A stretch of DNA of 64,000 bases. It comes from Pseudoruegeria aquimaris. Lineage in GTDB: Bacteria > Pseudomonadota > Alphaproteobacteria > Rhodobacterales > Rhodobacteraceae. Location of the stretch: positions 34,254 through 98,253 of the forward strand of contig NZ_FWFQ01000014.1 in NCBI RefSeq assembly GCF_900172235.1, given 5' to 3'. Of the stretch, positions 35,974 to 45,590 are shown one piece after another. The position numbers and the translations under genes were made by a program. Within the stretch, counting starts at the first letter, position 1. Every line of letters begins with the position of its first letter. The notes beneath the pieces are model-generated. The model worked only from the letters and a program-made list of their open reading frames with translations, did no database searches and had not been told where the DNA came from.

Positions 35974-37895
35974 GCGGGGCTCTCCTGAAGGTCGAGGAAA
36001 CGGGCGAGGCGGCCCGTGGCGAAGGGTTTGGGCAGCAGCGGGTAGCGCGCGGCGGCCTGCTGGCGCAGCGGATCGCCCGCCGGAAGGCTCGTCATCAGGC
36101 GGCCCGGCACCTCGGGCAGTTCGGCGGCGAGATCGTCGAGCAGGGCGAGCCCCGTCCGCTCGCCGGCGAGCATGATGTCGGAGAGCACGAGCCCGACGCC
36201 GGGCAGCCGCGCCAGCGCCAGCGCCTCTTCGGCGCTTTCGGCCTCGATCACGCTGTGGCCCAGTTCCGTCAGCATCCCGCGCACCGACTCGCGGATTTCG
36301 GGGCTGTCTTCGGCCAGCACCACCAGAGTGGGCTCGCGGGTGGCGCGCAGGCGCCGGAAGGGCAGGCGCAGGGTCACGCGGGCACCGGTCTGGGTGTTGG
36401 CGAGCCGCACCTGCCCGCCGGCGAGCCGGGTGGAATCATAGACCATCGAAAGCCCCAGCCCGCTGCCCTCGCCGCCCTTCGTTGTGAAAAAGGGATCAAG
36501 CCCGCGCCGCAGCGCGATCTCGGAGAAGCCGGGGCCGGTGTCGGAGACTTCGATCTCGATCCAGGTTTCCTTCTGGGTGCGCAGGGTGACGCGGATCTCG
36601 CCGGGGCCGGTGCCGATGGAATCGCGCGCGTTGATCACGAGGTTCAGCAGCGAATCCTGAAGCGCGCCCGCGTCGAGGTGGAACAGGCCCTCCAGCGGCG
36701 GGCAGTCGATGGTCAGGCGCACGTGCTCCGGAAGACTCGGCTCCGCCAGCAGCCGCAGATCCGCCAGAAGACGGTTCAGATCGGTCGGGGCCGGGTTCAT
36801 CTCACGCGGGGAGGAGACGCTGGCGATCTTCTCCAGAAGCGTGCCGCCGCGCGCCACCGCAGCCTTGGTGGCATCCACCAGCGCATGGGCCTCGGGCGGA
36901 AGCTCCATCCGCTGCAGCTTGCTCTGCATCCCCATCATGATCGTCAGGAGATTGGCGAAGTCATGGGCCATGCCGCTCGTCATCTGCGCGGCCAGCTCGC
37001 GTTTCATCGCCTGCCCGAGCGCGGTGCGGGCCTGCACCTCTTCGGTCACGTCCATCGACAGGATGTAGACGCCGCGCACCTGGCCGCCGGATTCGTCCGG
37101 CGTCAGCGCCACGCGGATGCGCCGCCCGGCGATTTCCTCGGTGAACTCGAAGACGGAGCCTTCGCCCAGAAGCGCCTGGGAGAAATGCGGCTCGATCTGG
37201 GCCCAGGCATGTGCGCCGAGCGCCTCCTGCATCGTCATGCCGATGATGTCGGTCGCCCGTTCCGGCATGACGGACGAAAGCCGGCGGTTGGAGTAGGTGT
37301 AGCGCTGATCGGTGCCGACGCGGGCGATGTGGGCCGGCATCATCTCGGTGGTGAGCCGGGTGCGCTGCTCCATCTCCGTCAGTTCGCGCTTGGCCTGCTC
37401 AAGCGCGGTGTTGGTGGCCGCGAGAGCGCGGTTTGTCGCCGCCAGTTCCTCCGCGCGGGAGAGCAGTTGATCGGACAGGCTCTCGGAGCGGGCCCGCAGC
37501 AGATCTTCCTGCTGCTTGATCTCGGTGATGTCGGTGTAGACGGTGACCCAGCCGCCCATGGGAAGCGGCGCGCCCTCGATGGAGACGACGCGCCCATTGG
37601 AACGGTGGCGCTCCACGTAGTGCGGCTCGAAGGCCTCCGCCAGCGCCACCCGCCCGGCGACCCAGGCCTCCACGTCCTCCACCTCGCCGTATTCGCCGCG
37701 CTCGGCGAGGTAGCGGATGGTTTCGGCAAAGCTCGCGCCGCGCGTGACGAGCCGCTCGGGCAGATCGAACATCTCCTTGAAGCGATCGTTCCACACCGCC
37801 AGCCGCAGCTCCGCGTCGTAGATCGAGATCGCCTGCTGGATCAGGTTCAGCCCCGCGAGGGTCATCCGGCTGCGTTCGGCTTCGGTCAGCGCCAT
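35970..37895 (-). CDS. Hybrid sensor histidine kinase with two PAS domains and a receiver
   Basis: A 641-residue kinase without membrane segments, so it senses inside the cell. Order: PAS domain of the PAS_7 type (15-125; ISIYDAELRLAVWNDRFKEMF), a coiled coil (130-180), a second PAS (185-285), a histidine phosphotransfer box with His311 (SGMAHDFANLL), an ATPase domain (NLVINARDS, DTGPGF, GSGLGLS) and a C-terminal receiver (525-630, Asp573 in VLSDIML). The ATG at 37895 follows GGGAGGAG. It transfers phosphate to the downstream OmpR-type regulator, by gene order; the signal is unknown. Confidence 0.92.
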   Translation of the reverse strand: MALTEAERSRMTLAGLNLIQQAISIYDAELRLAVWNDRFKEMFDLPERLVTRGASFAETIRYLAERGEYGEVEDVEAWVAGRVALAEAFEPHYVERHRSNGRVVSIEGAPLPMGGWVTVYTDITEIKQQEDLLRARSESLSDQLLSRAEELAATNRALAATNTALEQAKRELTEMEQRTRLTTEMMPAHIARVGTDQRYTYSNRRLSSVMPERATDIIGMTMQEALGAHAWAQIEPHFSQALLGEGSVFEFTEEIAGRRIRVALTPDESGGQVRGVYILSMDVTEEVQARTALGQAMKRELAAQMTSGMAHDFANLLTIMMGMQSKLQRMELPPEAHALVDATKAAVARGGTLLEKIASVSSPREMNPAPTDLNRLLADLRLLAEPSLPEHVRLTIDCPPLEGLFHLDAGALQDSLLNLVINARDSIGTGPGEIRVTLRTQKETWIEIEVSDTGPGFSEIALRRGLDPFFTTKGGEGSGLGLSMVYDSTRLAGGQVRLANTQTGARVTLRLPFRRLRATREPTLVVLAEDSPEIRESVRGMLTELGHSVIEAESAEEALALARLPGVGLVLSDIMLAGERTGLALLDDLAAELPEVPGRLMTSLPAGDPLRQQAAARYPLLPKPFATGRLARFLDLQESPA

Positions 37896-38102
37896 GGCTT
37901 GCTCCTCCCGGTCTATCGCTAGCATCGCCGGGCAGGCGAAGAAAAGGGGCGCGCGGCGGCTGTTACAATTCGTAAGGATTGGGAAAAAATCAGGAAAAAA
38001 TTGACGGCCAGAAATTTCACGTCACCCTTTGCAGGGAAGAGAATCGCATCAAGCGATCGCCGCCTTCGGTTGAGGAGCCTGAGGCACGGGAGGAGAATAC
38101 TG

Positions 38103-40070
38103 TTGGAGAAAACAGCGTCGTCCGGCGCGCTGGAATCCGTTCCGGCGCTTCTGTTGCGCAACGCCGCCGAACGTGGGGCGCGCCCTGCGTTCCGGGAAAA
38201 GGAATTCGGGATCTGGCAAAGCTGGACCTGGGCGGAGACGGAGAAGGAAGTCGAGGCGCTCGCGCTCGGGCTGATCAATCTCGGGGTGAAACCCGGCGAT
38301 TTCGTCGCCATCATCGGCCGCAACCGCCCCTATCTCTACTGGTCCTTCGTCGCGGTGCAGAGCGTGGGCGCGGTGCCCGTGCCGCTCTACCAGGATGCCG
38401 TCGCCGAAGAGATGGCCTACGTGCTGGAGCATTGCGGCGCGCGCTTCGTGATCGCGGGCGACCAGGAGCAGGTGGACAAGGTGATCGACGTGCAGGACCG
38501 CCTGCACCAGTTCGAGCACATGATCTACCTCGATCCGCGCGGCATGCGGAAATACGATCATTCCCGGCTGCATGACTTCCGCCACGTGCAGGAGCAGGGC
38601 CGCGCGGCCTATGACGAATTCATGCCCGAACTGGTGCGCCGCCGCGCCGCGCTGGGCTATGACGACATCTGCGTGATGCTCTACACCTCGGGCACCACGG
38701 GCCGCCCCAAGGGCGTCGTGCTCTCCAACCGCAACATCCTGATCACCAGCGAGAACTCGGCCGCCTTCGATCACCTGACCGAGAACGAAGAGGTGCTGGC
38801 CTACCTGCCCATGGCCTGGGTGGGGGATTTCATCTTCTCGATCGGGCAGGCCTTCTACGCGGGCTTCTGCGTGAACTGCCCCGAAAGCCCTGACACGATG
38901 ATGACGGACCTGCGCGAGATCGGGCCGACCTACTACTTCGCGCCGCCGCGCGTGTTCGAAACCCTGCTCACCAACGTGATGATCCGCATGGAGGATGCCG
39001 GCCGCTTCAAGCGCTGGCTGTTCAAGGTGTGCATGGATCACGCGCGCAAGGTCGGGCCCGACATTCTGGACGGCAAGCCTGTCGGCGCCTGGGACCGGTT
39101 CAAATACGCGCTGGGCGAGCTGCTGATCTACGGGCCGCTGAAGAACACGCTCGGCTTTTCGCGGGTGCGCGTCGGCTACACGGCGGGCGAGGCCATCGGG
39201 CCGGAGATCTTCGATTTCTACCGATCGCTGGGCATCAACCTGAAGCAGCTCTACGGGCAGACGGAGGCCAGCGTCTTCATCACGCAGCAGCCCGATGGCG
39301 AGGTGCGGTCCGATACCGTGGGCGTGGCATCCCCCGGCGTGGAGATCCGCATCGCCGAGAACGGCGAAGTCTTCTACCGTTCGCCGGGCGTCTTCGTGGA
39401 ATACTTCAAGAACCCGGAAAGCACTGCCGACACCAAGGATCCCGATGGCTGGGTCGCCACCGGCGATGCCGGCTTCATCGAGGAGGCCACCGGCCACCTG
39501 CGCATCATCGACCGCGCAAAGGATGTGGGCAAGATGGCCGATGGCCGGCTCTTCGCGCCGAAATACGTGGAGAACAAGCTCAAGTTCTACCCGAACATCC
39601 TCGAAGCGGTCGTCTTCGGGGCGGGCCGCGAGATGTGCACCGCCTTCATCAACATCGATCTCACCGCCGTGGGCAACTGGGCGGAGCGCAACAACATCGC
39701 CTACGCCTCCTACCAGGAGCTTGCCGGCCACCCCGAGGTCTACGCGATGATCGAACGCCACGTGGCCGAGGTGAACGAAAGCGTGGCGAAAGATGAAATG
39801 CTCTCGGGCTGCCAGATCCACCGCTTCCTGATCCTGCACAAGGAGTTGGACGCCGACGACGGCGAGCTGACCCGCACGCGCAAGGTGCGCCGCCGCATCA
39901 TCGAGGAGAAATACGCAGATCTGATCGCGGCGCTCTACGACGGCTCCACCGAGATCTTCACCCGCACCGAGGTGACCTACGAGGACGGCCGCAAGGGCGA
40001 GATCTCGGCCACGCTGGAAATCCGAGATGCCAAGGTCGTGGGCGGCGGAGAACGGATGGCGGCGGAATGA
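38103..40070 (+). CDS. Long-chain acyl-CoA ligase family protein (AMP-binding)
   Basis: A 655-residue adenylate-forming ligase that activates a carboxylic acid with ATP and CoA. Key motifs are YTSGTTGRPKGV (AMP/phosphate loop), LYGQTEASVF and the late GWVATGDAGFIEE block. It belongs to the long FadD/VLCS-like branch. TTG 38103 was chosen because GGGAGGAG stands seven bases before it. It is the first gene of a cluster of Liv-type transporter genes; together they suggest that an imported acid is activated at once, by inference. The exact acid is not predictable. Confidence 0.88.
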   Translation: MEKTASSGALESVPALLLRNAAERGARPAFREKEFGIWQSWTWAETEKEVEALALGLINLGVKPGDFVAIIGRNRPYLYWSFVAVQSVGAVPVPLYQDAVAEEMAYVLEHCGARFVIAGDQEQVDKVIDVQDRLHQFEHMIYLDPRGMRKYDHSRLHDFRHVQEQGRAAYDEFMPELVRRRAALGYDDICVMLYTSGTTGRPKGVVLSNRNILITSENSAAFDHLTENEEVLAYLPMAWVGDFIFSIGQAFYAGFCVNCPESPDTMMTDLREIGPTYYFAPPRVFETLLTNVMIRMEDAGRFKRWLFKVCMDHARKVGPDILDGKPVGAWDRFKYALGELLIYGPLKNTLGFSRVRVGYTAGEAIGPEIFDFYRSLGINLKQLYGQTEASVFITQQPDGEVRSDTVGVASPGVEIRIAENGEVFYRSPGVFVEYFKNPESTADTKDPDGWVATGDAGFIEEATGHLRIIDRAKDVGKMADGRLFAPKYVENKLKFYPNILEAVVFGAGREMCTAFINIDLTAVGNWAERNNIAYASYQELAGHPEVYAMIERHVAEVNESVAKDEMLSGCQIHRFLILHKELDADDGELTRTRKVRRRIIEEKYADLIAALYDGSTEIFTRTEVTYEDGRKGEISATLEIRDAKVVGGGERMAAE

Positions 40071-40106
40071 CCAAACAACCTGACACGAACACACGAGGGC
40101 CGCGCC

Positions 40107-40925
40107 ATGCTTGATGCCAGCGAAGGCTACACCACCGCCGACGGCCGCAAGATCGGCGGCGTGCTGATGGAGATGCAGAACATCACCCTGCGCTTCGGCG
40201 GCGTGGTGGCGATCAAGGACATCAGCTTCGACATTCGCGAAGGCGAGATCCGCGCCATCATCGGCCCCAACGGGGCCGGCAAATCCTCCATGCTCAACGT
40301 GATCTCGGGCTTCTACCGCCCGCAGGAGGGCGCGGTGATCTACAAGGGCCGCAAGCGCCCGGCGATGAAGCCCTACCAGGTGGCGCAGCAGGGCATCGCG
40401 CGCACCTTCCAGAACATCGCGCTCTTCGAGGGCATGAGCGTTCTGGACAACGTGATGACGGGCCGCCTGACCCACATGAAGAGCAGCCTGTTCAGCCAGG
40501 CGCTCTGGTGGGGCAAGGCCGAGGCCGAGGAGATCGCCAACCGCGAACTGGTGGAGCGGGTGATCGACTTCCTCGAGATCCAGCACATCCGCAAGACGCC
40601 GGTCGGCCGCTTGCCCTACGGCCTCAAGAAGCGGGTGGAACTGGCCCGCGCGCTGGCGGCGGAGCCGAGCCTTCTGCTGCTCGACGAGCCGATGGCCGGC
40701 ATGAACGTGGAGGAGAAGGAGGACATGAGCCGCTTCATCCTCGACGTGAACGACGAATTCGGCACCACCATCGCCCTGATCGAACATGACATGGGCGTCG
40801 TCATGGATCTGAGCGACCGGGTGGTGGTGATGGACTACGGCAAGAAGATCGGCGACGGCACGCCCGACGAGGTGCGCAACAACCAGGACGTGATCGATGC
40901 CTACCTGGGGGTCTCCCATGACTGA
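40107..40925 (+). CDS. Branched-chain-amino-acid-type ABC transporter ATPase (LivG-like)
   Basis: A 272-residue ATPase with Walker A GPNGAGKSS, the LivG-type signature LPYGLKKRVELARAL and Walker B LLLLDEP. The first 18 residues form an extra leader compared with standard LivG. It is the cytoplasmic motor of the transporter encoded by the following genes. Because it sits next to a fatty-acid-type ligase, the substrate may be a carboxylate other than an amino acid. Confidence 0.9.
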   Translation: MLDASEGYTTADGRKIGGVLMEMQNITLRFGGVVAIKDISFDIREGEIRAIIGPNGAGKSSMLNVISGFYRPQEGAVIYKGRKRPAMKPYQVAQQGIARTFQNIALFEGMSVLDNVMTGRLTHMKSSLFSQALWWGKAEAEEIANRELVERVIDFLEIQHIRKTPVGRLPYGLKKRVELARALAAEPSLLLLDEPMAGMNVEEKEDMSRFILDVNDEFGTTIALIEHDMGVVMDLSDRVVVMDYGKKIGDGTPDEVRNNQDVIDAYLGVSHD

Positions 40926-40969
40926 CGTATCAAAGTTCCGCCGCATGCAATCCGAAGCAGGAGGCCACC

Positions 40970-41956
40970 ATGCCTGATCAACTTCTCTTCGCGATGGAGG
41001 TCACGCTCAACGGCCTCATGGCCGGGGTGCTCTATGCGCTGGTGGCGCTGGGCTTCGTGCTGATCTTCAAGGCCTCCGGCATCTTCAACTACGCGCAGGG
41101 CGTCATGGCGCTCTTCGCCGCGCTCACGCTGGTGGGCCTGCAGGAGGGGCAGATCCCCTTCGCGCATCTGATCAACGCCATTCTCGGCACCGATCTGCAC
41201 CACTTCGGCTGGCACCTGACTGCCATCGTCGCCATCGTGCTGACGATCGGGGTCATGGTGCTGCTGGCGATCCTCGTGGAACGGATCGTGCTGCGCCACC
41301 TCGTGAACCAGGAGCCGATCATCCTCTTCATGGCCACCATCGGGCTGGCCTATTTCCTCGAAGGGCTGGGCGATCTGATGTGGGGTTCCGACATCAAGAA
41401 GCTCGACGTGGGCCTGCCGCAGGGCATCTCCGAAACCATCGACACCGCCACCTTCAACTGGTTCGGCTACGGCTTCTTCATCGACAAGCTGGACATTTTC
41501 GCCACGGTCATCGCCGCGCTGCTGGTGATCGGGCTGACGCTGTTTTCCCAGTATTCCAAGCAGGGCCGGGCCCTTCGCGCCGTGGCCGACGATCACCAGG
41601 CCGCGCTCTCGGTGGGCATCTCGCTGCGCTTCATCTGGGTGCTGGTGTGGTCCATCGCCGGCTTCGTGGCGCTGGTGGCCGGCATCATGTGGGGCGCGAA
41701 ATCGGGCGTGCAGTTCAGCCTCTCGCTGATCGCGCTCAAGGCGCTGCCGGTGCTGATGCTGGGCGGCTTCACCTCGATCCCCGGCGCCATCGTGGGCGGC
41801 CTCATCATCGGGGTGGGAGAGAAACTGTTCGAATTCGCCATCGGCCCCATGGTCGGCGGCGCCACCGAGAACTGGTTCGCCTACGTGCTGGCGCTGCTGT
41901 TCCTCGTGTTCCGCCCGCAGGGCCTGTTTGGGGAGAAGATCATTGAGCGTGTCTGA
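40970..41956 (+). CDS. Liv-type ABC transporter permease (LivH-like)
   Basis: A 328-residue integral membrane permease with about eight helices. The segments LNGLMAGVLYALVALGFVLIFKASG and GRALRAVADDHQAALSVGIS are diagnostic of LivH. AGGAGG lies 6 bases before the ATG. It overlaps the next small gene at its 3' end. Confidence 0.92.
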   Translation: MPDQLLFAMEVTLNGLMAGVLYALVALGFVLIFKASGIFNYAQGVMALFAALTLVGLQEGQIPFAHLINAILGTDLHHFGWHLTAIVAIVLTIGVMVLLAILVERIVLRHLVNQEPIILFMATIGLAYFLEGLGDLMWGSDIKKLDVGLPQGISETIDTATFNWFGYGFFIDKLDIFATVIAALLVIGLTLFSQYSKQGRALRAVADDHQAALSVGISLRFIWVLVWSIAGFVALVAGIMWGAKSGVQFSLSLIALKALPVLMLGGFTSIPGAIVGGLIIGVGEKLFEFAIGPMVGGATENWFAYVLALLFLVFRPQGLFGEKIIERV

Positions 41957-42203
41957 GACGACATCGGCCACCATGGCGGGCGCCGCGCGCCAGCCTGACG
42001 CAGCCCGCCGCCGCGCCACCCAGCGCAAGCTGCTCGCCATCGTCAACATGGTGTCCTGGGGGCTGTTCTGGGCCTTCGGATACCTCGCCCTGACGGCCGC
42101 GCCCGAAGCCACGTCCGAGATCCTCACCGCGATGGGCTTCGCCTTCGTGGGGCTGGTGTCCGGAACCTGGTGCTACCTGATACTGAAACGGGAGATCGGC
42201 TGA
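41943..42203 (+). CDS. Small membrane protein between livH and livM, unknown
   Basis: An 86-residue protein with two predicted helices (about residues 32-52 and 59-79) and a basic, Ala-rich N-terminus. Likely start TTG 41943 (or GTG 41949), with GGGGAG just upstream inside livH. It overlaps the livH end by 14 bases and shares a TGATG with livM, so it is firmly part of the operon. A dedicated small subunit of the transporter is possible but not shown. Confidence 0.6.
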   Translation: MSVSETTSATMAGAARQPDAARRRATQRKLLAIVNMVSWGLFWAFGYLALTAAPEATSEILTAMGFAFVGLVSGTWCYLILKREIG

Positions 42204-43279
42204 TGCTTTACCGTGAAGCCGGGGATTTCAACACCTCCTACAAGCAGGACGGCCAGACCTTTCCGATCCGGTTCGACCGCTACCGCTACTACGCGGTGCT
42301 GGCGGTGGCCTTCGGGGTGATCCCCTTCATCATCAACGACTACTGGGCCAACGCCGTATTCGTTCCCTTCCTGATCTACGCCATCGCCGCGATCGGGCTG
42401 AACATCCTCACCGGCTACTGCGGCCAGGTGAGCCTCGGCACCGGCGGTTTCATGGCCGTGGGCGCCTATGCCTGCTACAAGCTGATGACGGGGTTTCCCG
42501 ATGTCTCCATCGTGATCCACGTGATCCTGTCCGGCGGCATCACCGCGGCCGTGGGGGTGCTCTTCGGCCTGCCTTCGCTGCGGATCAAGGGCTTCTACCT
42601 CGCCGTGGCGACGCTGGCGGCGCAGTTCTTCCTGGTCTGGCTCTTCAACAAGGTGCCGTGGTTCTACAACTACTCCGCCTCGGGGCAGATCAACGCCCCG
42701 GAGCGCAGCGTGTTCGGCATCATCGTGACCGGTCCCAACACCGAGGCCTGGGCGAAATACATGATCTGCCTCGTCTTCGTGGTGGCCTGCGCCTGGATCG
42801 CCCGCAACCTGACGCGCGGCGCTTCGGGCCGGCGCTGGATGGCCATCCGCGACATGGACATCGCCGCCGAGATCATCGGGGTGAACCCGCTGGGCGCGAA
42901 GCTCACGGCCTTCGCGGTGTCGAGCTTCTTCATCGGCATCGCCGGCGCGCTGTTCTTCGCCGTCTACCTCGGCGCGGTGGAAGTCGGCGAGGCCTTCGGC
43001 ATCAACAAGAGCTTCCTCGTGCTGTTCATGATCATCATCGGCGGGCTGGGTTCCATCTTCGGGAGCTTCGCGGGAGCGGCCTTCATGGTGCTGCTGCCGG
43101 TGCTGCTGAAGAACGTGCTCGTCGGCGGGCTCGGCTGGGCCACCGACCTGGCGGCGCATCTCGAATTCATGATCGTCGGCGGGCTCATCGTCATGTTCCT
43201 GATCGTGGAGCCCCACGGGCTGGCGCAGCTCTGGCGCCTGACGAAGGAAAAACTGAGGCTTTGGCCGTTCCCCCACTAG
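42203..43279 (+). CDS. Liv-type ABC transporter permease (LivM-like)
   Basis: A 358-residue integral membrane permease with about nine helices. Diagnostic blocks are GLNILTGYCGQVSLGTGGFMAVGAY (split over the third helix), GLPSLRIKGFYLAVATLA and RRWMAIRDMDIAAEIIGVN. The ATG overlaps the preceding stop by one base. A 121-base gap with a later GGGAGG site leads to the binding-protein gene. Confidence 0.92.
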   Translation: MLYREAGDFNTSYKQDGQTFPIRFDRYRYYAVLAVAFGVIPFIINDYWANAVFVPFLIYAIAAIGLNILTGYCGQVSLGTGGFMAVGAYACYKLMTGFPDVSIVIHVILSGGITAAVGVLFGLPSLRIKGFYLAVATLAAQFFLVWLFNKVPWFYNYSASGQINAPERSVFGIIVTGPNTEAWAKYMICLVFVVACAWIARNLTRGASGRRWMAIRDMDIAAEIIGVNPLGAKLTAFAVSSFFIGIAGALFFAVYLGAVEVGEAFGINKSFLVLFMIIIGGLGSIFGSFAGAAFMVLLPVLLKNVLVGGLGWATDLAAHLEFMIVGGLIVMFLIVEPHGLAQLWRLTKEKLRLWPFPH

Positions 43280-43400
43280 GGGCGGCCCGAGAAACCCCTG
43301 CCGTCCGCAGGGAACGCAAGCGGGATCGTTCGAGGAGGAGCGGCACCGCGACAGATGGCCCTCAGGTGCACATGGGGGACAACATGGGAGGAAGAACAGA

Positions 43401-44684
43401 ATGAAACTGAAACTGGCGACACTCGCGCTGACGGGCCTCATGGCCGCTGCGCCCGCGATGGCGGACCTCGTGTTCCCCTCGCTCTCCTACCGCACCGGCC
43501 CCTATGCCGCCGGCGGCATCCCCTTCGCCGACGGCTACGCCGACTACTTCACGCTGCTGAACGAGCGTGACGGTGGCATCGGCGGCGTGATGACCAAGGT
43601 CATCGAGTGCGAAACCGGCTACAACACCGAGAAGGGCGTTGAATGCTACGAGGCCACCAAGGGCGAAGGCTCGCTGGTCTACCAGCCGCTCTCCACCGGC
43701 ATCACCTACCAGCTCATCCCGAAGGTCACCGCCGACGGCATCCCGCTTCACACCATGGGTTACGGCCGCACCTCGGCCGCCAACGGCAAGGTGTTCTCGC
43801 ATGTGTTCAACTACCCGGCCAACTACTGGGACGGCGCCTCGATCGCGGTGAACCACCTGCTCGACATCAACGGCGGCGATCTCTCCGGCAAGAAGATCGC
43901 GCTGGTCTACCACAACTCCGCCTACGGCAAGGAGCCGATCCGCACGCTTGAGGAGCTGTCCGCCAAGCACGGCTACGAGCTGACCACAATCGCCGTGGAC
44001 CACCCCGGCCAGGAGCAGAAGAGCCAGTGGCTGCAGATCCGCCGCGAGCGCCCGGACTACGTGCTGATGTGGGGCTGGGGCGTGATGAACCAGGTCGCCA
44101 TCCAGGAAGCCGCCAACATCCGCTTCCCGATGGAGAACTTCATCGGCGTCTGGTGGTCCGGTTCCGAGAACGACGTGCTGCCCGCCGGTGACGGCGCCAA
44201 TGGCTACAAGTCTCTCGCGCTGCACGGCACCGGTTCGGACTACCCGATCTACGCCGACATCCAGAAATACGTCGTGGATGCGGGCAAGGCCGCCGGCGCG
44301 GGCGATCAGATCGGCACGGTGCTCTACTCACGTGGCCTCTATGCCGCGATGCTGGCCGCCGAAGCCGCCAAGAAGGCCCAGGAGATCCACGGCACGGCCG
44401 ACATCACCCCGGCCATGATGCGCGACGGCATGGAAGCGCTGGAGATCACTGCCGAGATCCTCGAAGCCAACGGCCTGCCCGGCTTCGGTCCGGAGTTCAA
44501 GGTGAGCTGTGAAAACCACGGCGGCCCCGGCCTCGGCATGGTGCAGCAGTGGGATGCCTCCGCGAAGAAGTGGAACATCATCACCGACATGATCCAGTCC
44601 GACAAGAGCGTGATCGACGCGCTGGTGAAGGAAGATTCCGAGGCCTTCGCCGCGGAGAACAACATCGAAATGCGCTGCAACTGA
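43401..44684 (+). CDS. Liv-type ABC transporter substrate-binding protein
   Basis: A 427-residue periplasmic binding protein with a signal peptide (1-21, cut after AMA). It belongs to the ANF/Leu-Ile-Val-binding family (SGKKIALVYHNSAYGKEPI). It is longer than LivK (about 370), as in the branch found with acyl-CoA ligases and PaaK-like enzymes. The GGGAGG site and a strong hairpin after the stop suggest higher expression than the permeases. Confidence 0.9.
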   Translation: MKLKLATLALTGLMAAAPAMADLVFPSLSYRTGPYAAGGIPFADGYADYFTLLNERDGGIGGVMTKVIECETGYNTEKGVECYEATKGEGSLVYQPLSTGITYQLIPKVTADGIPLHTMGYGRTSAANGKVFSHVFNYPANYWDGASIAVNHLLDINGGDLSGKKIALVYHNSAYGKEPIRTLEELSAKHGYELTTIAVDHPGQEQKSQWLQIRRERPDYVLMWGWGVMNQVAIQEAANIRFPMENFIGVWWSGSENDVLPAGDGANGYKSLALHGTGSDYPIYADIQKYVVDAGKAAGAGDQIGTVLYSRGLYAAMLAAEAAKKAQEIHGTADITPAMMRDGMEALEITAEILEANGLPGFGPEFKVSCENHGGPGLGMVQQWDASAKKWNIITDMIQSDKSVIDALVKEDSEAFAAENNIEMRCN

Positions 44685-44693
44685 TGGCGCCCC

Positions 44694-44719
44694 GGCCCCG
44701 GCCTGCGCCGGCCGGGGCC
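44694..44719 (+). other. Strong hairpin after the binding-protein gene
   Basis: A perfect 10-bp stem (GGCCCCGGCC / GGCCGGGGCC) with a 6-base loop lies 9 bases after the stop and before the LivF-like gene, without a strong T-run. It may stabilise the upstream mRNA or partly terminate. Confidence 0.7.
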
Positions 44720-44752
44720 TTCCACCGAACAGAAATCTGAAAGCCCACCGCC

Positions 44753-45577
44753 ATGCTGGACTCCGGACACACGCAGGAAACCCTCCTCGAGGTCAACAAC
44801 ATCGAGGTGATCTACAACCACGTGATCCTCGTGCTCAAAGGCGTGAGCCTGACCGTTCCCAAGGGGGGGATCACCGCCCTGCTGGGCGGCAACGGCGCGG
44901 GCAAGACCACGACGCTCAAGGCGATCAGCAACCTCTTGGCCAGCGAACGCGGCGAGGTGACGAAGGGCTCGATCACGTATCGCGGCGACTCCGTCGCCGA
45001 TCTGAACCCGGCCGATCTGGTGAAGCGCGGGGTGATCCAGGTGATGGAGGGGCGCCACTGCTTCGAGCACCTGACCGTGGAGGAAAACCTGCTCACCGGC
45101 GCCTACACGCGCCGCGAGGGCAAGGGCGCCATCGCCCGCGATCTGGAGATGGTCTACGATTACTTCCCGCGCCTGAAGGAGCGCCGCAAATCGCAGGCGG
45201 GCTATACCTCGGGCGGGGAGCAGCAGATGGTCGCCATCGGGCGCGCGCTGATGAGCCGGCCCGAAACCATCCTTCTGGATGAGCCCAGCATGGGGCTCGC
45301 GCCGCAGCTGGTGGAGGAGATCTTCACCATCGTGCGGGATCTGAACGAGAAAGAGGGTGTCTCCTTTCTGCTGGCGGAGCAGAACACCAACGTGGCGCTG
45401 CGCTTCGCCCACTACGGCTACATCCTCGAATCCGGCCGCGTGGTGATGGACGGCCCCGCCACCGAACTGCGCGAGAACCCGGACGTGAAAGAGTTCTACC
45501 TCGGCATGAGCGACGAGGGCCGCAAGAGCTTCCGCGACGTGCGCTCCTACCGCCGCCGCAAGCGCTGGCTGAGCTGA
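44753..45577 (+). CDS. Liv-type ABC transporter ATPase (LivF-like)
   Basis: A 274-residue ATPase with Walker A GGNGAGKTT, signature TSGGEQQMVAIGRAL and Walker B ILLDEPSMGLAP, the LivF pattern. It pairs with the LivG-like ATPase at the beginning of the cluster. The C-terminal 25 residues form a basic extension (KSFRDVRSYRRRKRWLS) beyond the standard LivF length of about 235. Confidence 0.92.
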   Translation: MLDSGHTQETLLEVNNIEVIYNHVILVLKGVSLTVPKGGITALLGGNGAGKTTTLKAISNLLASERGEVTKGSITYRGDSVADLNPADLVKRGVIQVMEGRHCFEHLTVEENLLTGAYTRREGKGAIARDLEMVYDYFPRLKERRKSQAGYTSGGEQQMVAIGRALMSRPETILLDEPSMGLAPQLVEEIFTIVRDLNEKEGVSFLLAEQNTNVALRFAHYGYILESGRVVMDGPATELRENPDVKEFYLGMSDEGRKSFRDVRSYRRRKRWLS

Positions 45578-45590
45578 GGGCTTTCCACTG

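Noticed and set aside
38049..40946. 965-residue minus-strand open frame opposite the acyl-CoA ligase and LivG genes
   Set aside because: Composition (His, Asp, Val, Leu) and lack of motifs mark it as an antisense shadow of two strong genes.
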